Positions 35,739-49,039 of a stretch of DNA of 64,000 bases are shown one piece after another; position 1 is the stretch's first letter, and the number at the start of each line of letters is the position of its first letter. The translations under genes and the position numbers were made by a program. The stretch lies in NCBI GenBank assembly GCA_037833965.1, contig AP031353.1:9674501-9738500 (forward strand), read 5' to 3'. The notes below the pieces were generated by a model that worked only from the letters and a program-made list of their open reading frames with translations, ran no database searches and was not told where the DNA came from. The stretch comes from Marchantia polymorpha subsp. ruderalis (lineage: Eukaryota > Streptophyta > Marchantiopsida > Marchantiales > Marchantiaceae).

Positions 35739-36131
35739 CACCAATACGGAATCCAACAAGCAGACAAGCGAGCCGAGATTATCGCGACGGACAGTATTTC
35801 CCAGGCTATTTTGCATCCCACCTTCACGTTCTGCAAAGTATTGGACCCACAACGCCCTGAACAGAGCAAGCAGCACAGCCAATTCCATGTCAGTCGGACA
35901 CAATGAATGCACTTTCTCCATGTGAGTGCAGCTTCGGGGCATCTGGAAATGAAGTTCTGATGACTGAGATCTTTGCTGCAGAGAAACATGATTTCATGAG
36001 GAGACGAGTAATCGTCAGATAAATCATAATAGGCGTCCTTAACAGTGTCGAAGTACAGATGCTTCTGAGTGGGGTGTTTAGCAGAGGTACTTCGTTTCCA
36101 CAGAAGAAATCAAATTGACATGGTCGACATT
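35739..36131 (-). other. Leader exon of fragment B (393 nt, 1-bp deletion)
   Basis: Same borders as the other leaders, but one base shorter owing to a deletion near 36077, shared with fragment C. The 204-nt frame from 35942 is intact. Confidence 0.45.
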
Positions 36132-36449
36132 CTGATCACGTGTGCGGGCTAAAAACCTTGCCATCAGCGAAACTAAAACTATTTCTCAATTTTCTAGTTT
36201 TATGCTCATCCGCGTCTTATGAGCATGTGGTTACCTGCGTGCTGGCTTGGTGCTGAATCGGTGTCCTTCGTGTCTTGTGCATAAACTTTCCTTCCCGTTA
36301 TCGCTCGCATTCCATCGACGAAGCTCACCGAGCGTGGAGGGCCATTGGAGCACGAGTGCACTCTGTGTGAGACAGGAGTGCGAATGCTCACATTGTTTGT
36401 CAGTGTCCCCCGTTGACTTTTGAGGCAGGAGTAATAGTGTCCCCGTCTG

Positions 36450-38897
36450 ACAAGACTTTCCAGTAAAGCCACCCTGACCGTATGCCTGCGGGCTGACGGC
36501 CGTTCATACGAACACCGTTCGGGGCTCGCCGTCAGTCACACCTTTCAGCCGGACGGACTGATAACTTGATTGCGGTGAGCTGGTTGGTTTGGAGACGGAG
36601 GATGTCCAGACCAACTAAATTTCTTTGCTTTCCCGAATCTTCTGTCTCTAGTCTTCTATTCGAACCCTCGTTTTTCTTGTTGCTGTCCGCTTTCTTCAGG
36701 AGCCAAATGCTTTGAGAAGTGATGATGTCAACGCTGCAGTAGTCTGCTCAACGATGAGTGATATCGGAGTGCCGTCGATGCTATCTTTGCTGTGTATTGT
36801 GGTGGCGAATTGTTCGGCCCATCAGTATCTGTCAATCCCAAAGTTAAATAATGCGATGTCAAATAACTTCCGACTGACAACGCTGTCAAAACAATATCCG
36901 AGCACTCAATTGAAAACTCTGGTAGTCATAGAAGTGACTGTTACTGTGGCGTGTTCACTTGTTTCACGATCTTTCACTTACATTTCGCGATTGGAAGCTT
37001 TACAATCGAACTGTTGTTAAAGCAAGCCACTGTTTTTCGAAATACGAAACTACTTGTACTTTGATGAATCCAATTATCACTAAGACTATAGACGATCCAT
37101 GTCGGAATGATTATTACTTTTGTGAGCATGCAACCCAATCAACGTCACTGGATAGACCGTATTGTGTCGCCTGTGAGGGTGAGCTTTGACATGTACCTTC
37201 TTTCGGAACAGGAATTTCGGAAGGTAACTGATGGTACTTTGGGGCTTCATATCAATCAATGCACAATTCATTCCTTTGGCTCATTAACTCTTGAATACAT
37301 GTTCGTTTTATAAAACCCCAGTTTTACAATTGATAGTCTCCAGCAAGCGGATGACAGATATTAGGGCTTTGTTTATAGCTCAGCGTAAATTGGAATTCAC
37401 GAAATGAACGAATGAGAACATACCAAGGGAGACAAGCCTAGATCAAAATTTTAAAACACCAGTCGCTAAGTGATTAACATCAGGCACACCGAACACTAGA
37501 GAGCCCTGGATTCGATAATTACAAGAAGAGAAGTTTTTTCACTCGCATTTAGGTAGCGCACTGTCTGAACTGTGTTGATGGCCTATCATCACAGCAAGAA
37601 GACTACACACGAAGCCAACAGATTGATAGGCAGGTTCAATCAGTATCCCATAATCAGAAGACATTTTGAAAATCCTACGTACGTATCCATTTTACATTCC
37701 ATCAAGAATCCTTATTAATCTTCGAATTATTAACCCTACTGACGATACTGCTGCGATATATATCAAGCCTTGTGAATTTCACGTAATGTACAATTGTCGA
37801 TAGAAAAGCACGGATTGCTAAAATGCTAAACTGGCTCATCGCATGTAATCAGCGTATATCTTTGTTTCGTTCTTGATACCTCTCTAGAACACTTTTTGTG
37901 TGGCTGGGTTGCACTCAACATGCAATTATTCACAGCTTAATGCAGAAAATCTTCTATGAAGCCCTGGACGTTAAGGGAAGAATAAATAAAGATATTCCAT
38001 AAATAGTTTACTGTTAGTTTTATGGCTGCATATCTCCTTGAAGATTTGGTCTCTCGTCTTTATGGCATGTCCCTCACGACTTAACCCAGCCAAAGCTGGA
38101 TTTACTCATAAATCCCTGCCTCACTACACAACCCAGCCAAAGCATCTGCCAGTCTGAAAATGCTTTGAATAGAAAGGAACAGAAATGATGCTTTTACGTG
38201 AAAGCGGGTAATTCTCCATACGATGTTCTTCTGCGCGTCCAAGGCCACCAAGGAAGATCATTACATCTGAGATTGGAGGAAGGACCAGCAGGCCAGCCGT
38301 CTTCAAAATGCTAAGTTGAGATTCGCCAAAAATGATAAGGACGAGAGGAGTCGCCAGTTCCCAACCGGTATCCTTCGAAGAATCGCCTCGGCCTATGGTC
38401 AACTTAACCACAAATCATCTATCATAATCCTTTGCGTGAAGGGTCTATCAGTCACATCGATTACTCGGACTCCAGAGAACTTCTTTTCCACCCACTCTGT
38501 AATCAACACCACTCTTCCAAGAGTGGTACATTGCGTGAATCGGTTTGAAAGAAGCTAACACTTCCACCTGAAGCAATGTCCACACGTTTAAAAACATGGA
38601 ATGAGCTGCAGATGCAGCTATAATATTGCTCTTGCAAGAGAAGAAAATTGGACAAGAAGAGTGAGGGTTAGAATAGAATACTAGAGAGAAGAGGCAAGAA
38701 AGTCAAGAGCTTGTCAGCTACTCCGAGTCCAGACCAAGTACTCTCGCACACCTCAGTGAACTTTAGCCACTAACTTAGCAGTCCCTTCCGTACCAACGGT
38801 GTGCGTAACGGCGAGGACACAAAGGTGTTCGTATGAACGTACCCGGCCGTATGCGGAAAACGAATACGGTCGGGGTGGCTGAACTCAAAAGTCGTGT
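36450..38897. mobile_element. TIR-1 element, copy c
   Basis: Left end ACAAGACTTT at 36450. The interior is nearly identical to copy a (offset about 25843), but the right end resembles copy b (GGGGTGGCTGAACTC near 38880). This copy is therefore a recombinant of the two types. Confidence 0.65.
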
Positions 38898-39028
38898 AAG
38901 CGCCACCTGAGCTCTTCGCTCTGGCTGGCTGGCTGGGTGGCTGTGTGTGTAAGCAGCGGCAACTCGTTAAGGGCACTTCGGCTACACCTAGGAGAGTTGT
39001 CCGATCTGACAATTCTTCCGACACTAGA

Positions 39029-39403
39029 AGCTCCCACTTCCACCTCAGGTTTGAGAGAAGCTCCCACTTCCACCTCAATCAACGTCCACGTTTAAAAACA
39101 TGGAATGCCCTGCGGATGCAGCTATAATATTGCTCCTGCAAGAGAAGAAAATTGGACAAGAAGAGTGAGGGTTAGAATAGAATACTAGAGAGAAGAGGCA
39201 GGAAAGTCAAGAGCTTGTCAGCTACTCCGAGTCCAGACCAAGTACTCTCGCACACCTCAGTGAACTTTAGCGACTTTAACTTAGCAGTCACTTCCGTACC
39301 AACGGTGTGCGTAACGGCGAGGACACAAAGGTGTTCGTATGAACGTACCCGGCCGTATGCGGAAAGCGAATACGGTCGGGGTGGCTTTGTACAAAAGTCT
39401 TGT
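39029..39403. repeat. Partial tandem duplication of the TIR-1 right end
   Basis: The region from the GCTCCCACTTCCACCTC stretch through the right terminal repeat occurs a second time directly after copy c. The join at about 39026-39030 links spacer sequence (CTTCCGACACTAG) to TIR-1 sequence, and a short piece around it is repeated twice (39029 and 39059). This is what unequal exchange within the repeats would leave. Confidence 0.75.
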
Positions 39404-41583
39404 AAGCGCCACCTGAGCTCTTCGCTGTGCCTGGCTGGCTGGGTGGCTGTGTGTAAGTAGCGGAAGCTCGTAACTTTCTATGGCTTTCTTGTATAAGGGC
39501 ACTGTGGCTACACCTAGGGGAGTTGTCAGATCTGACAATTCTTCCGACACTAGACCGCTGCCAAATCAAAAACAGTGCTCTCCACGATTCTAGAAAATTG
39601 TCCAGAAGAGTTAAACAAAGGTCTCAACAAAACTTGCGGCTATTAGGACAAGGTCTCAAAATAGCAGCTCTGAAGTAGGTTAAACATATTGCTGAAGAAG
39701 GGAAAGAGCCATGGGGATACAATTTCTCTCTTTCTTGTGTAGGGGTATATGCAGATATGGTTATAACAGCCAAAATTACCTAAATGTGGTTAATTTAGTT
39801 TCTTAAAAAATTAATTTAATAAAAACTAAATTTAGGCTAATTTAATTTCTAAAATGTAATCTAGTCTATTAAAGTTTTTTCTCTAAAAAAATTAAATGTA
39901 GAAATTATTTTTAAATTATTTTTTCCTTAATTTAGAAATAATATATCAAAATATCCATCAGTTTTACACAGGTGTCCCCTTCCCATTGGTTGCAACATGC
40001 AAGCACCAAATCACACCTACCTCCATTTAGGCGCCTAATCACCGGACCATTTAACTAATTTAGGCCACGATATGTAAGATCGCCTAATACAACCATGAGG
40101 GGGTATATGAGAAGTCTAGACTTGTTTGAAGAAGCTATGAACCAATCCATTTAGGGAGATGATGGATTGCCACTATCTCACATTCACAGAGCTCAAGATG
40201 GAAATGATAAGCCACCGCTAATATTTCATGTTTTGAAAGAAAGGATTAAACATTTTCCTCTTCACGTGTTTGACTATGAAATTTGCTTTATGCTAACTGC
40301 CATCGTGCGAACACATGTATATTTGAAGGTGTATAAGCTGTCAAGCACAAAACAGAGCTCGTCCATGGGGGAACGAGGGCTCTCAATTGATTCATACAGA
40401 CTGACATTCTGGACAGCGGCCATTGCAGATCAGTGCACTGCCGGATGCTAGAAAGTCGAGAAGATTTGACGAAATGAATTGAGACAGAATTCCTTGAGGT
40501 CAAGAAGGATGTTTCAGAAGTCCTCTGCCCTTAAACATGTGAAATTAACAGTGAACTTCTTGACAACAACATTCAATTGTTCCACCCACACATATGTGGA
40601 GAAGTACTCCCATCAAACTGTGTAATTGGACACAAGATGAATACGGAATGTATTTCTGATGGACGATGATTGCAATAGCGTTATATTAAAATGCACTCTC
40701 GATGTATTAAAAGTGCTAACCTTTCTACTTCAGTGAGAGATGCGGTAAAGTTAAGGTAATAGACCTAGAAGTTGTAGCAGGAATACAAAAATTCAGTGTT
40801 AATGCTACCATGCTGGTTACTAAGTCCAGCATAAGTTCGAATCCTATTGGACTTACTCGTTCAATTTAAATCAATATTGATTCATCTCAATTAACAGCGA
40901 ACATACAAGAAGTGATGTAAATTCTGCTTGAAAATGAATAAGAGAATGCACAATAGGGATATGTTAAATGTACAGGTATCAATCGTTCGAGGAATACTTC
41001 TTTGGGGCATATGTGCGTGTTCTGTATCAAATGTAAAAGTAAATCTAGGATTCTTATGGCAAAACTTGCAAATAGTTTATCGTGCATGATCCATTTGTTA
41101 GCGAATAATACCGCAGACGTTGCAACCTCCTCTTGAGAGGCAAAGCAACACCTCTCTGCTATGCAATTTGGGAAATTAAAGTGCGATTTGAAATCCGACA
41201 GAGTCTAAGTTTTCATATAAGAGGGTCTACCTTAGAGGGCACCTCCTTGAGCAAAGGTGTCATCCCTTGTGATACATGAAGCATGTATGTCTAATTTACA
41301 CACAACACTACCACTCTTCCTTCAACCGGAAGTTCTGAAAATCATGTGTCTTGGTGTACTTTGATAGCCTCTGGACATTCTTGAACGAGAAATTGTGTAG
41401 GAGCGCAGGCTCCGACATAATTGAGAGAGTGTACACATTATACAGATACACGTCTATACATTAATCAGATAGTGGTAGGCTTGAGTGAAGAGAGAGAGAT
41501 GGTAGCTGTTGTAGCATGTAGGCTTGCTCGTCACCTGAAAGTTCTGAATCACATGAGTTCATGACCTGTTTCGCACGCAACTT
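39404..41583. repeat. Spacer repeat, copy 4
   Basis: Fourth spacer copy, closest to copy 2. Its TATATAAG site is changed to TATGTAAG (about 40070). The 94-codon frame at 40167-40451 is open. An (AG)5 tract lies at 41489-41498. Confidence 0.8.
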
Positions 41584-42005
41584 CCAGTCTCTTCTTCACT
41601 TCGTCAGTAGTTTCCTTTGTGTATCCCAGCTGAACCAGCGGTGCTTGCCCCACAAGATCGGTGATTCCCCTAGTCACTTCAACGAGTTTCTTCGAGGTGG
41701 ATCTGTTCTTCACGATGTTCCAAGGCCTGGATCCCTGGCTGATGCACTCACGCACCAATGCTTCCGCTTCTTCCAGTCGGGATCGAAGTTTCTCCAGCCA
41801 CTCTGTTACAGGCGTTGACTTGTTCTGACCCTGCCCTTTTTTTGAGCTATCACATAGGAATTGCACAAGTGGTGCCAAACCCTCAAGCAGCACGAGGAAT
41901 GCCTTACAATTTTTGTTACGATCCACAGCTTGCTTGACTGCATCATCACCCCTGAAGCAACAGCTCGACTCCAGAGCTGATGACAACGCTTACAAGCTAA
42001 GCCAT
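41584..42005 (-). pseudogene. NLR fragment C: broken RPW8-like domain
   Basis: The shortest NLR remnant. It keeps the start region and the helices up to GYTKETTDE, then runs into spacer sequence. From the expected ATG at 42005 it reads Met-Ala-stop, and small deletions near 41944 shift the frame. It lacks the duplicated segment found in fragments A and B, as if recombination between the two copies of that segment had removed everything between them. The leader (42432-42824) has the same 1-bp deletion as fragment B, and the first leader exon has a 2-bp insertion near 42985. Confidence 0.85.
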
Positions 42006-42431
42006 TCCAACGTAATTGTTGTAGACTGCAGCTGCTCCCTCGACATACAAAACGTATGGCCCCACACCTACAGACAACTTGCCTGGACAATGTGGTCCTC
42101 TGTAATTAGCATATGTTTGGAACGTTGAGCTTGTAATATCGTAAATCAGCTTTTTTAAGACAACTTCTTACAAATCATTCCCAAATGTGGAAACCTATCT
42201 TCCGCTAGTACTAAGATATATCTGACTATCCCTTGAGCATTGAGATAAGGAAAAAAAGCATTAAGATATGGAAAAAGAGATAAACCTTTAATTGGAGATA
42301 CCTTTATATATATATATATATAGTTGGTTTGATTGCCACTCTTTTGCCTGTGGGATGACAAAACCCAAGAGGTTTAGGCATGAAGCAGTTCACAAACCTG
42401 CAACGTCTAGGGTGAAATGATCGCTACTTAC

Positions 42432-42824
42432 CACCAACATGGAATTCAACAAGCAGACCAGCGAACCGAGATTATCGCGACGGACAGTATTTCCCTGGCA
42501 ATTTTTCATCCCACCTTCACGTCCTGCAAAGTATTGGACCCACAACGCCCTGAACAGAGCAAGCAGCACAGCTAATTCCATGTCAGTCGGACACAATGAA
42601 TGCACTTTCTCCATGTGAGTGCAGCTTCGGGGCATCTGGAAATGAAATTATGATGACTGAGATCTTTGCTGCAGAGAAACATGATTTCATGAGGAGACGA
42701 GTAATCGTCAGATAAATCATAATAGGCGTCCTTAACAGTGTCGAAGTACAGATGCTTCTGAGTGGGGTGTTTAGCAGAGGTACTTCGTTTCCACAGAAGA
42801 AATCAAATTGACATGGTCGACATT
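42432..42824 (-). other. Leader exon of fragment C (393 nt, 1-bp deletion)
   Basis: GTAAGT donor at 42431. Left part resembles NLR2-type leaders (stop in the alternative frame), right part resembles fragment B, so this copy is recombinant. The 204-nt frame 42432-42635 is open. Confidence 0.4.
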
Positions 42825-43189
42825 CTGATCACGTGTGCGGGCTAAAAACCTTACCATCAGCGAACCTAAAAGTTTTTCTTGATTTTCTAGTTTAGTTCTC
42901 ATCCGCGTCTTATGAGCATGTGGTTACCTGCGTGCTGGCTTGGTGCTGAATCGGTGTCCGTCGTCTCTTGTGCATAAACTTTCCTCCCCTCCCCATCGCT
43001 CGCATTCCATCGACGAAGCTCACCGAGCGTGGAGGACCATTTGAGCACGAGTGCACTCTGTGTGAGACAGGAGTGCGAATGCTCACATTGTCTGACAGTG
43101 TACCCCGTTGAGTTTTGAAGGAAGTGCGATAGTGTGCCCGTCTGAGTACCCTAAAGACTTTTCACTGTTGCTTTGATGGTTGCGTATCA

Positions 43190-44959
43190 TTTCATTTTTT
43201 AAATCTTTTCAAGCAATAGATTTATTTTTGGATGAGACAACATAATCTTCATAAATACATAGGATTGTATGCAAATTTTTTTCATGCAAATTATTCTAGA
43301 TTTGAAATTTTTATTTTTTTTTCAACTATAAACTAAATAATTTTATGACTGTGTTGCATATAAATAATCAAAAATTTGATTGCTGGTGAGACTTTGAAAA
43401 TCAAATGCAGTCAAAAGACATCGAAATAATCATACATTTCACATATATCATAAAATCAAATGTACACGCATAGCCAAAACTAAATTTATGTTGTTCGACA
43501 CTATGAACTTCATATTGACAAAATTTATTCTGACTTTAGATTTTAAAAATTCATCTTGTGTCACAAGAATTTTAACAAGCTTTATTATAAATAAAAGACT
43601 TATGAGGGTTAAGCTAATTTAAGTTAAAACAAAATTATAATTATGACTAAACATATCTTCTAATCTAATCTAACCATCTAAATCTTTACTATCTCAATGA
43701 TAATATTAACAAATTAGTGTTTTTGCTTTACATATTTGACTTATGTTGTTGTTGAATGAACTTTGCACTTTGTACAAATATATATCCAATTTTTGCATTC
43801 AATACTTATAATCACATGCATAGTTTATGTATTTTTATACATAAAACTTATATGTAATCAATATAAAAGTCATTCAAAGACTTGACTCATAAATCATATC
43901 ACAATATATCATTATCCTTGATACTCTTGAGCTAGTTAAGATTTTAAAATTGTTTTAAACTTTTTCTTCATTTGAAATTATTTGTTCACCATATAAAAAT
44001 CGGAATACTATCCTATTTACTATATCCTATATCCTATTTACTATCCTATCTATATCATCAAGTATATGAGGCTATCATCGTTTTGTCATAGGATTGTGAT
44101 GACATCATTAACTTCTTGATTACATCAATTTGATATTGAGTTGCAAGATCTCAAAAAAAGTTGCCAAATGAGTACAATCTATTATAAACATTATCAAGTT
44201 CAACATATGAAGAACACGTTGACACAATTGTCTTGACTGAATCATGGTATTTTGAATCAAAATAATTATGAACATTCATTTATAATATTATTTTGAACTT
44301 TTTCAAATCCTTGATCTTCAATGCAAATCTCAATATATTTGTGCATCTATCATGGTAGAATTAATCATTTGTCAAGATAAATATGAAATGCACTTAAAAT
44401 ACAAGATTAATGAGATCAAAGATTTTCAATATTGAACTGTTTTATGTAGACACATGGATTAAACACACTTAGTGATATATCTTTTGCTGTCATAAACTCA
44501 TCAATTCTTGCATTTCATACATTATGAAATGCAAAAATATTATTTTGATTCAATTCTGATTTAAAAAATCTACAAATCAGTTAAATTTATTGTTTTCAAA
44601 ACCAATTGGTTGTCTCGTGTAAATTTTTGTATCACTGTTTGGAAAAACAATATGCAAATTCTCCAACTCTTTCAATGATTTTTAGAAAAAGCAATAATTT
44701 TACAAGATAGCAGATCTCATAACCTGTAAACCTTCATATCACTAGCATATCAACCAAAAAAACACTTTTCAGATGTATGATTATGTATATTCATATTGTA
44801 ATCTTTAGATTGGAAAAATAAAGAAGTACAAGCAAAAAATCTTTAAAATCATAAATCATAATCTTTAAAATTTGTTTTTTCTTCAATCCAAAGGGTGGAT
44901 AGAGTTTAGTATAAACCTTAAATTTATCAACAATGCTATGTTATGTTCAACCTAAAATT
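43190..44959. repeat. AT-rich block 2, left part
   Basis: AT-rich sequence matching the interior of block 1 from about 20.5 kb onward. The equivalent of 18.4-20.5 kb is missing. It begins just after a truncated TIR-1 end (AAGACTTTTCACT near 43154). Short TATCCTAT-type tandem phrases occur near 44010-44055. No gene seen. Confidence 0.6.
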
Positions 44960-45056
44960 TTGTAATAACCCACTAAAGGCTAAAACTGCAATATAGTGGT
45001 AGAAAGGTCGAACCCACAGGGACAGAGGAACACACAGGGTACAAAGTGTCACGTTT

Positions 45057-45534
45057 AACAGACTATTGAAGAGTTTGAATTCTCAGGCGACTGTCACTCC
45101 CAGAAATACTGCAAGTGTCCACTAGGAGCGCACTCGGAGGTGGCACAGTGCAGCGTAACACACACACACACACACACCTGAAACTACAGAAACACAACCC
45201 AGAGATCCGTTAGGACCTCTACTCACGATTTGAGGGGGGAGTCTCTCAAGAGTACACTCAGCGAAGCTGCGGGTAGTGACTTCCAACTCCGGCTTTTACA
45301 ACACTTCCACTAGCTTGCTGCTAGCGTAGGAAACCCGGTTTGGACTGCCTACTTCGGTGAACAACACTCTCAACTCACAGAACGCGCAGAGAACACGGGT
45401 CCGCACTGCAGGTGTCCCTGAGAAACATTCCAGTAACACAATAACAGTCTATTGAAGAGTTTGAATTCTCAGGCACTTGTCATTCCCAGAAATACTACAG
45501 GGGTTACCCTGAAGTCACATGCTGCAGCGTAACC
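45057..45534. repeat. Internal direct repeat pair in the GC-rich insertion
   Basis: Copies at 45057-45160 and 45442-45534 share CTATTGAAGAGTTTGAATTC, CCCAGAAATACT and GCAGCGTAAC with substitutions between. The first copy runs into a CA microsatellite at 45159-45177. A second, weaker pair follows at about 45650 and 45712. Confidence 0.75.
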
Positions 45535-45948
45535 TGAATTTACAACCAAGGCTTACACGAAGTAACAAAACTTCACTTTGGCATTCAGGGGAAAAATCCC
45601 GAAGGAGTACAACCAGAAACAAACACTCGAAGGTGTAGGGGCGAAACTATTCAAGTATCTAACTAGTCATTGGCTCTGAGCATCGGCAGTCACCCGCAAG
45701 TGTAGATCCGAACTACTCAAGTCTCTAACCAATGTACTAGCTCTGAACATTCGGCCGAAGGCCTTCAGCTACAAAATGCGGAACGCCAAGTTGTAGCTCC
45801 TCTTGCGCGGTGACAAAATTAAGGACACAAACACGCAGAGAAAATGAGTTCCTGATCTGCACTTCTGATGTTGGGAAAGATCCCAAGGCAAAACGCCTTG
45901 AACTACTTTATACCTTCTAAGTCCTAACTAGCACTACACTGCACTACG

Positions 45949-48900
45949 CTACACGCCTGCACGGAACCACGCTACACTACACTCCGCGGAACCTGTGCTT
46001 CGTCTCCTGCGCGACGGACTGCCGCGCACTAACTCCCTACCCTGCCAGTCTTCCGCTCGATTGCGCAGTCCTAAACGCTGCAACGCCGCGGACACCTCCA
46101 CCTCGAGGGTGGACATGGTATCCCGCGCCTTCGACAGAAAAGAGTCTAACTTCTTCGCCACCTTCCGCCGACTCCTACTGTCACATGTCAACAACCCGGC
46201 TGCGCGAAGCTCTAACTCACGCAGTGTGAGTTTCTCCTGCGCCGCCACTTCCCAGTGGGCGTAGCCCTTGAGACAGTGGGCGACACGCCTCGCCATCTCC
46301 TCCTTCGTGCGATCTGCCTCTCGCTTGCGATCATCTTCAATTACCACCAACTGCGATTCGGCCTCCGCACGCTGCGCTCTCAATTCCCCGCACTCCGACT
46401 GTAGCCTGCGGATTAAATCCTCATCCGCCTGTCGTGCGAGCTGACACTCCGCCAACAACCGCGTCTGTCGCACGAACTCCTCTGACAGAATCTGATTCTG
46501 AGTTTTCTCAGAAATCAATTCTATCGTGGTCTTCACCACATCCCTATGAGCTCTTCCAGTCTCTACTTCTTCATTCTGTCGAGGGCGTGCGATTTCCTCA
46601 CAAGGTTGTACTGACCCCACAAACAGGCATGCTTCTCCCTCAAGTCCTTCAACTCCTGGTCCGCCTTAGCTAGTAGCTTGCTGGTGTGGACTTTAGTGCG
46701 AGTCCGACTGTGCACTAATTCGATGTAGGATCCCGGCTGGAGTGGATCGGCGTATTTATCAAATTTGCGATCCAAGTACTTCAGCAACGGTATCACCTGC
46801 TCAGAGAGCGCCGCCGCCGGCGCTCCAACAATTTCCTCCTCCTCCTCCTCGGTATCTCCTGACCCCGACATTGCTTCTGTGGAGCCTCCGTCGTCATCAC
46901 CCGAGTTAAGGATTTCAGTCGCCATTGATTGCGTTGGCGACTGACCCGAGTGGGGCTGCACGTCGTCTACGGGTGCTGCCCCCGAAGGCACACCTGCAGC
47001 TTCGCTGCTCCCCGCTAAAATGTCCAAGGCGGTGGGTGAATGTGGTCGTGCTACATCCCCATCCCCCGCCTGTTGATCGTCGACTGCGTCCCCTTTGCCG
47101 CCGACGTCCGCCGCCGAAGGCGATCGAGCGGAGTGTGTCTGCGCGGGGTGTAATTGCGCATCGCGCACCTGAACTTCGTCCCGCGGACAGACAGTCCGCT
47201 CCTCCGTCAGGTCCTGCTCCCTCGATCGGTCTTGCGCGAGGGCTGTGTCTGGCCTGTGCGCAGGCGCAAATGCTGGCGCCTGTTCCGCCGCAGGCGCAGC
47301 GCCGAAGGCGTCTATCGCCGAAGGCGACATAGCCGGAGGCCGCTCGCCCAATGTCCCTTGGCCCGAAGGCCCTACCGCCGAAGGCGCATCTACCGGCGGA
47401 TGACCCGCCGAAGGTGCGGTCTCCGCACGCTCCCTGCCCGCATCTCGTTGACCCGAAGGCCCTGGCGCCGAAGGCGCAAATCACGGCGCGTTGTGCGCCG
47501 GAGGGTCTGGTCCCGAAGGCCCTTGACCCGTAGGCGGATCTTCCGCCGGCTCCTTCCCCTTCCTACGTTGGACCGGGGGTGAATCCTGCCTGTGCGCAGG
47601 CGGCCTGTGCACATGCGAACGCCTGTGCATAGGCGGACTTTCTCTGCCTACGGGTAGGCGGAGTTCCACGTCCGCTTGGGGTCGCCTGTCCGTTGAAGCT
47701 CGCCTGTGCGCAGGCGGAACACCGTCCGCATCGCACGTGGTAACTCTGGAGGCCCTTGGCCCGTAGGCTGCCTCTCGTCCGTCGAAGGTGCAGCGTGGTC
47801 CGTCGCTCCTGCAGACGTCCGCACTCCCTCGTTCTTCTCCGGCGACGCACTTCCTTTCTCCGTGGCGATCGTCGCCGTGTCCGCGCTGCTGGCTGGTAAC
47901 ACAAGCCTGCGCGCCTTCGGCTTCGGCCGGCTGCACACTTCGTGCAATGGCCGCTGTCGAATGGGAGCAGTGGGTTCTCGATGCTGCTTCTTTTCAGACT
48001 CCTCTCTCCATCGACGCTTCCGCGGCACTCTTGCTGCGGGGGTGTTTCTTCCCTCGTCCCTCCGCCTTGGTGGCGTAGACGCTGGTGACTCCTCTGCGTC
48101 GGTGTCGACCTCGTTATCCCGCACATACTTCCCGGGATGGTCGACGGACAATGGCGGAAAGCGAGCAAGCTCCGCCGCGGTCAAACAATTTCGCTGTCGA
48201 TAAAAGTTGATCAAGAAAGGGGAGAGGTGATTGAGAGTTCCCCCCTTCTCCTCAAACGCGTGCTGCCGCATCACTCTGTGCGGAATACTCGCCCAATGAA
48301 TTGGAGCTCCCTCAATGATGCACTCCACAAAAGAAACCTGCCACAATGTGATGTAGCAGGCGCGGTGTGGCTGCAGTAATTGCAGCAGCGCCGTAGCCAC
48401 AGTTCGGCGGAAGCGATCCTTGTAGTCGCGGGTCTTGTACCCATTCTTGGTAGACCTCTCCCGCTTGAACAACTCCACAAATTGCGTCTCATCCTGCTTC
48501 GACACCTTGACGCTCTCACTATCGAAGAGGAGGTGCCCTGGGATGCCGGCACACCTTCTCAATGCCTGCGCCCAATCTTGGACGGTCCACCGATCAACAT
48601 GCGGACGCAATCCGCGCGAAGGCGGTCCTTGTGGCTCCAGCCACTCGCGCACCATATCCACACAAATGTAGTTCCATCCCCATAGCAAGAAATCGAGCTT
48701 TCTTGCAATCAGCCGTTCCTCGTAGGCGCGCAACCCGTTATGTGGAAGCCGGAGCGGCAGCATCCGCAATCGGTTCAGCCTCGACATTGCGTTCTTGGAA
48801 TTCGCTTGCTCGCTAATTCTTTCTCTACTCCGCTCGAGCTCCTTGGTCCCTCGGCAAACTCTAATCTCACTCAATTCTAAATCACGCGCACTCAATTCTC

Positions 48901-49039
48901 TCTCAATCAACAAGTAATCCTCTGCGTGGCGATGTCTGGAATGCTTAGCAGCTAGCAGATGGACGCGCGCAGCTCGTACTAGAAAATGGAATCGCGAATT
49001 CAAGAATGGGGCGCTCTCCGCCTCATGGTCGAAGGTCAT
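45949..49039 (-). pseudogene. Decayed retroelement-type protein gene
   Basis: About 1000 codons spread over three frames. Segment one (49039 to about 47700) opens with a charged N-terminus and a folded-looking region (motifs WTVQDWAQALRRCAG, FVECIIEGAPIHWASIPHR). Segment two (about 47650 to 46563) is a Pro/Ser/Ala-rich linker with one in-frame stop at 47481-47483, ending in LVRKSHALDRMKK. Segment three (about 46600 to 45949) is a long charged coiled coil with a Leu-rich end. The frame changes near 47.65 kb and near 46.57 kb show that it is broken. I associate this layout with large uncharacterised protein families in non-seed plant genomes, probably retroelement-encoded. No reverse transcriptase, integrase or protease motif is present. 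Confidence 0.55.

Noticed and set aside
46915-47582. Arg-, Gly- or Phe-Gly-rich frames on both strands of the GC-rich insertion
   Set aside because: They arise from the repeated GC hairpin motifs; low GC-independent complexity and overlap in every frame argue against coding.
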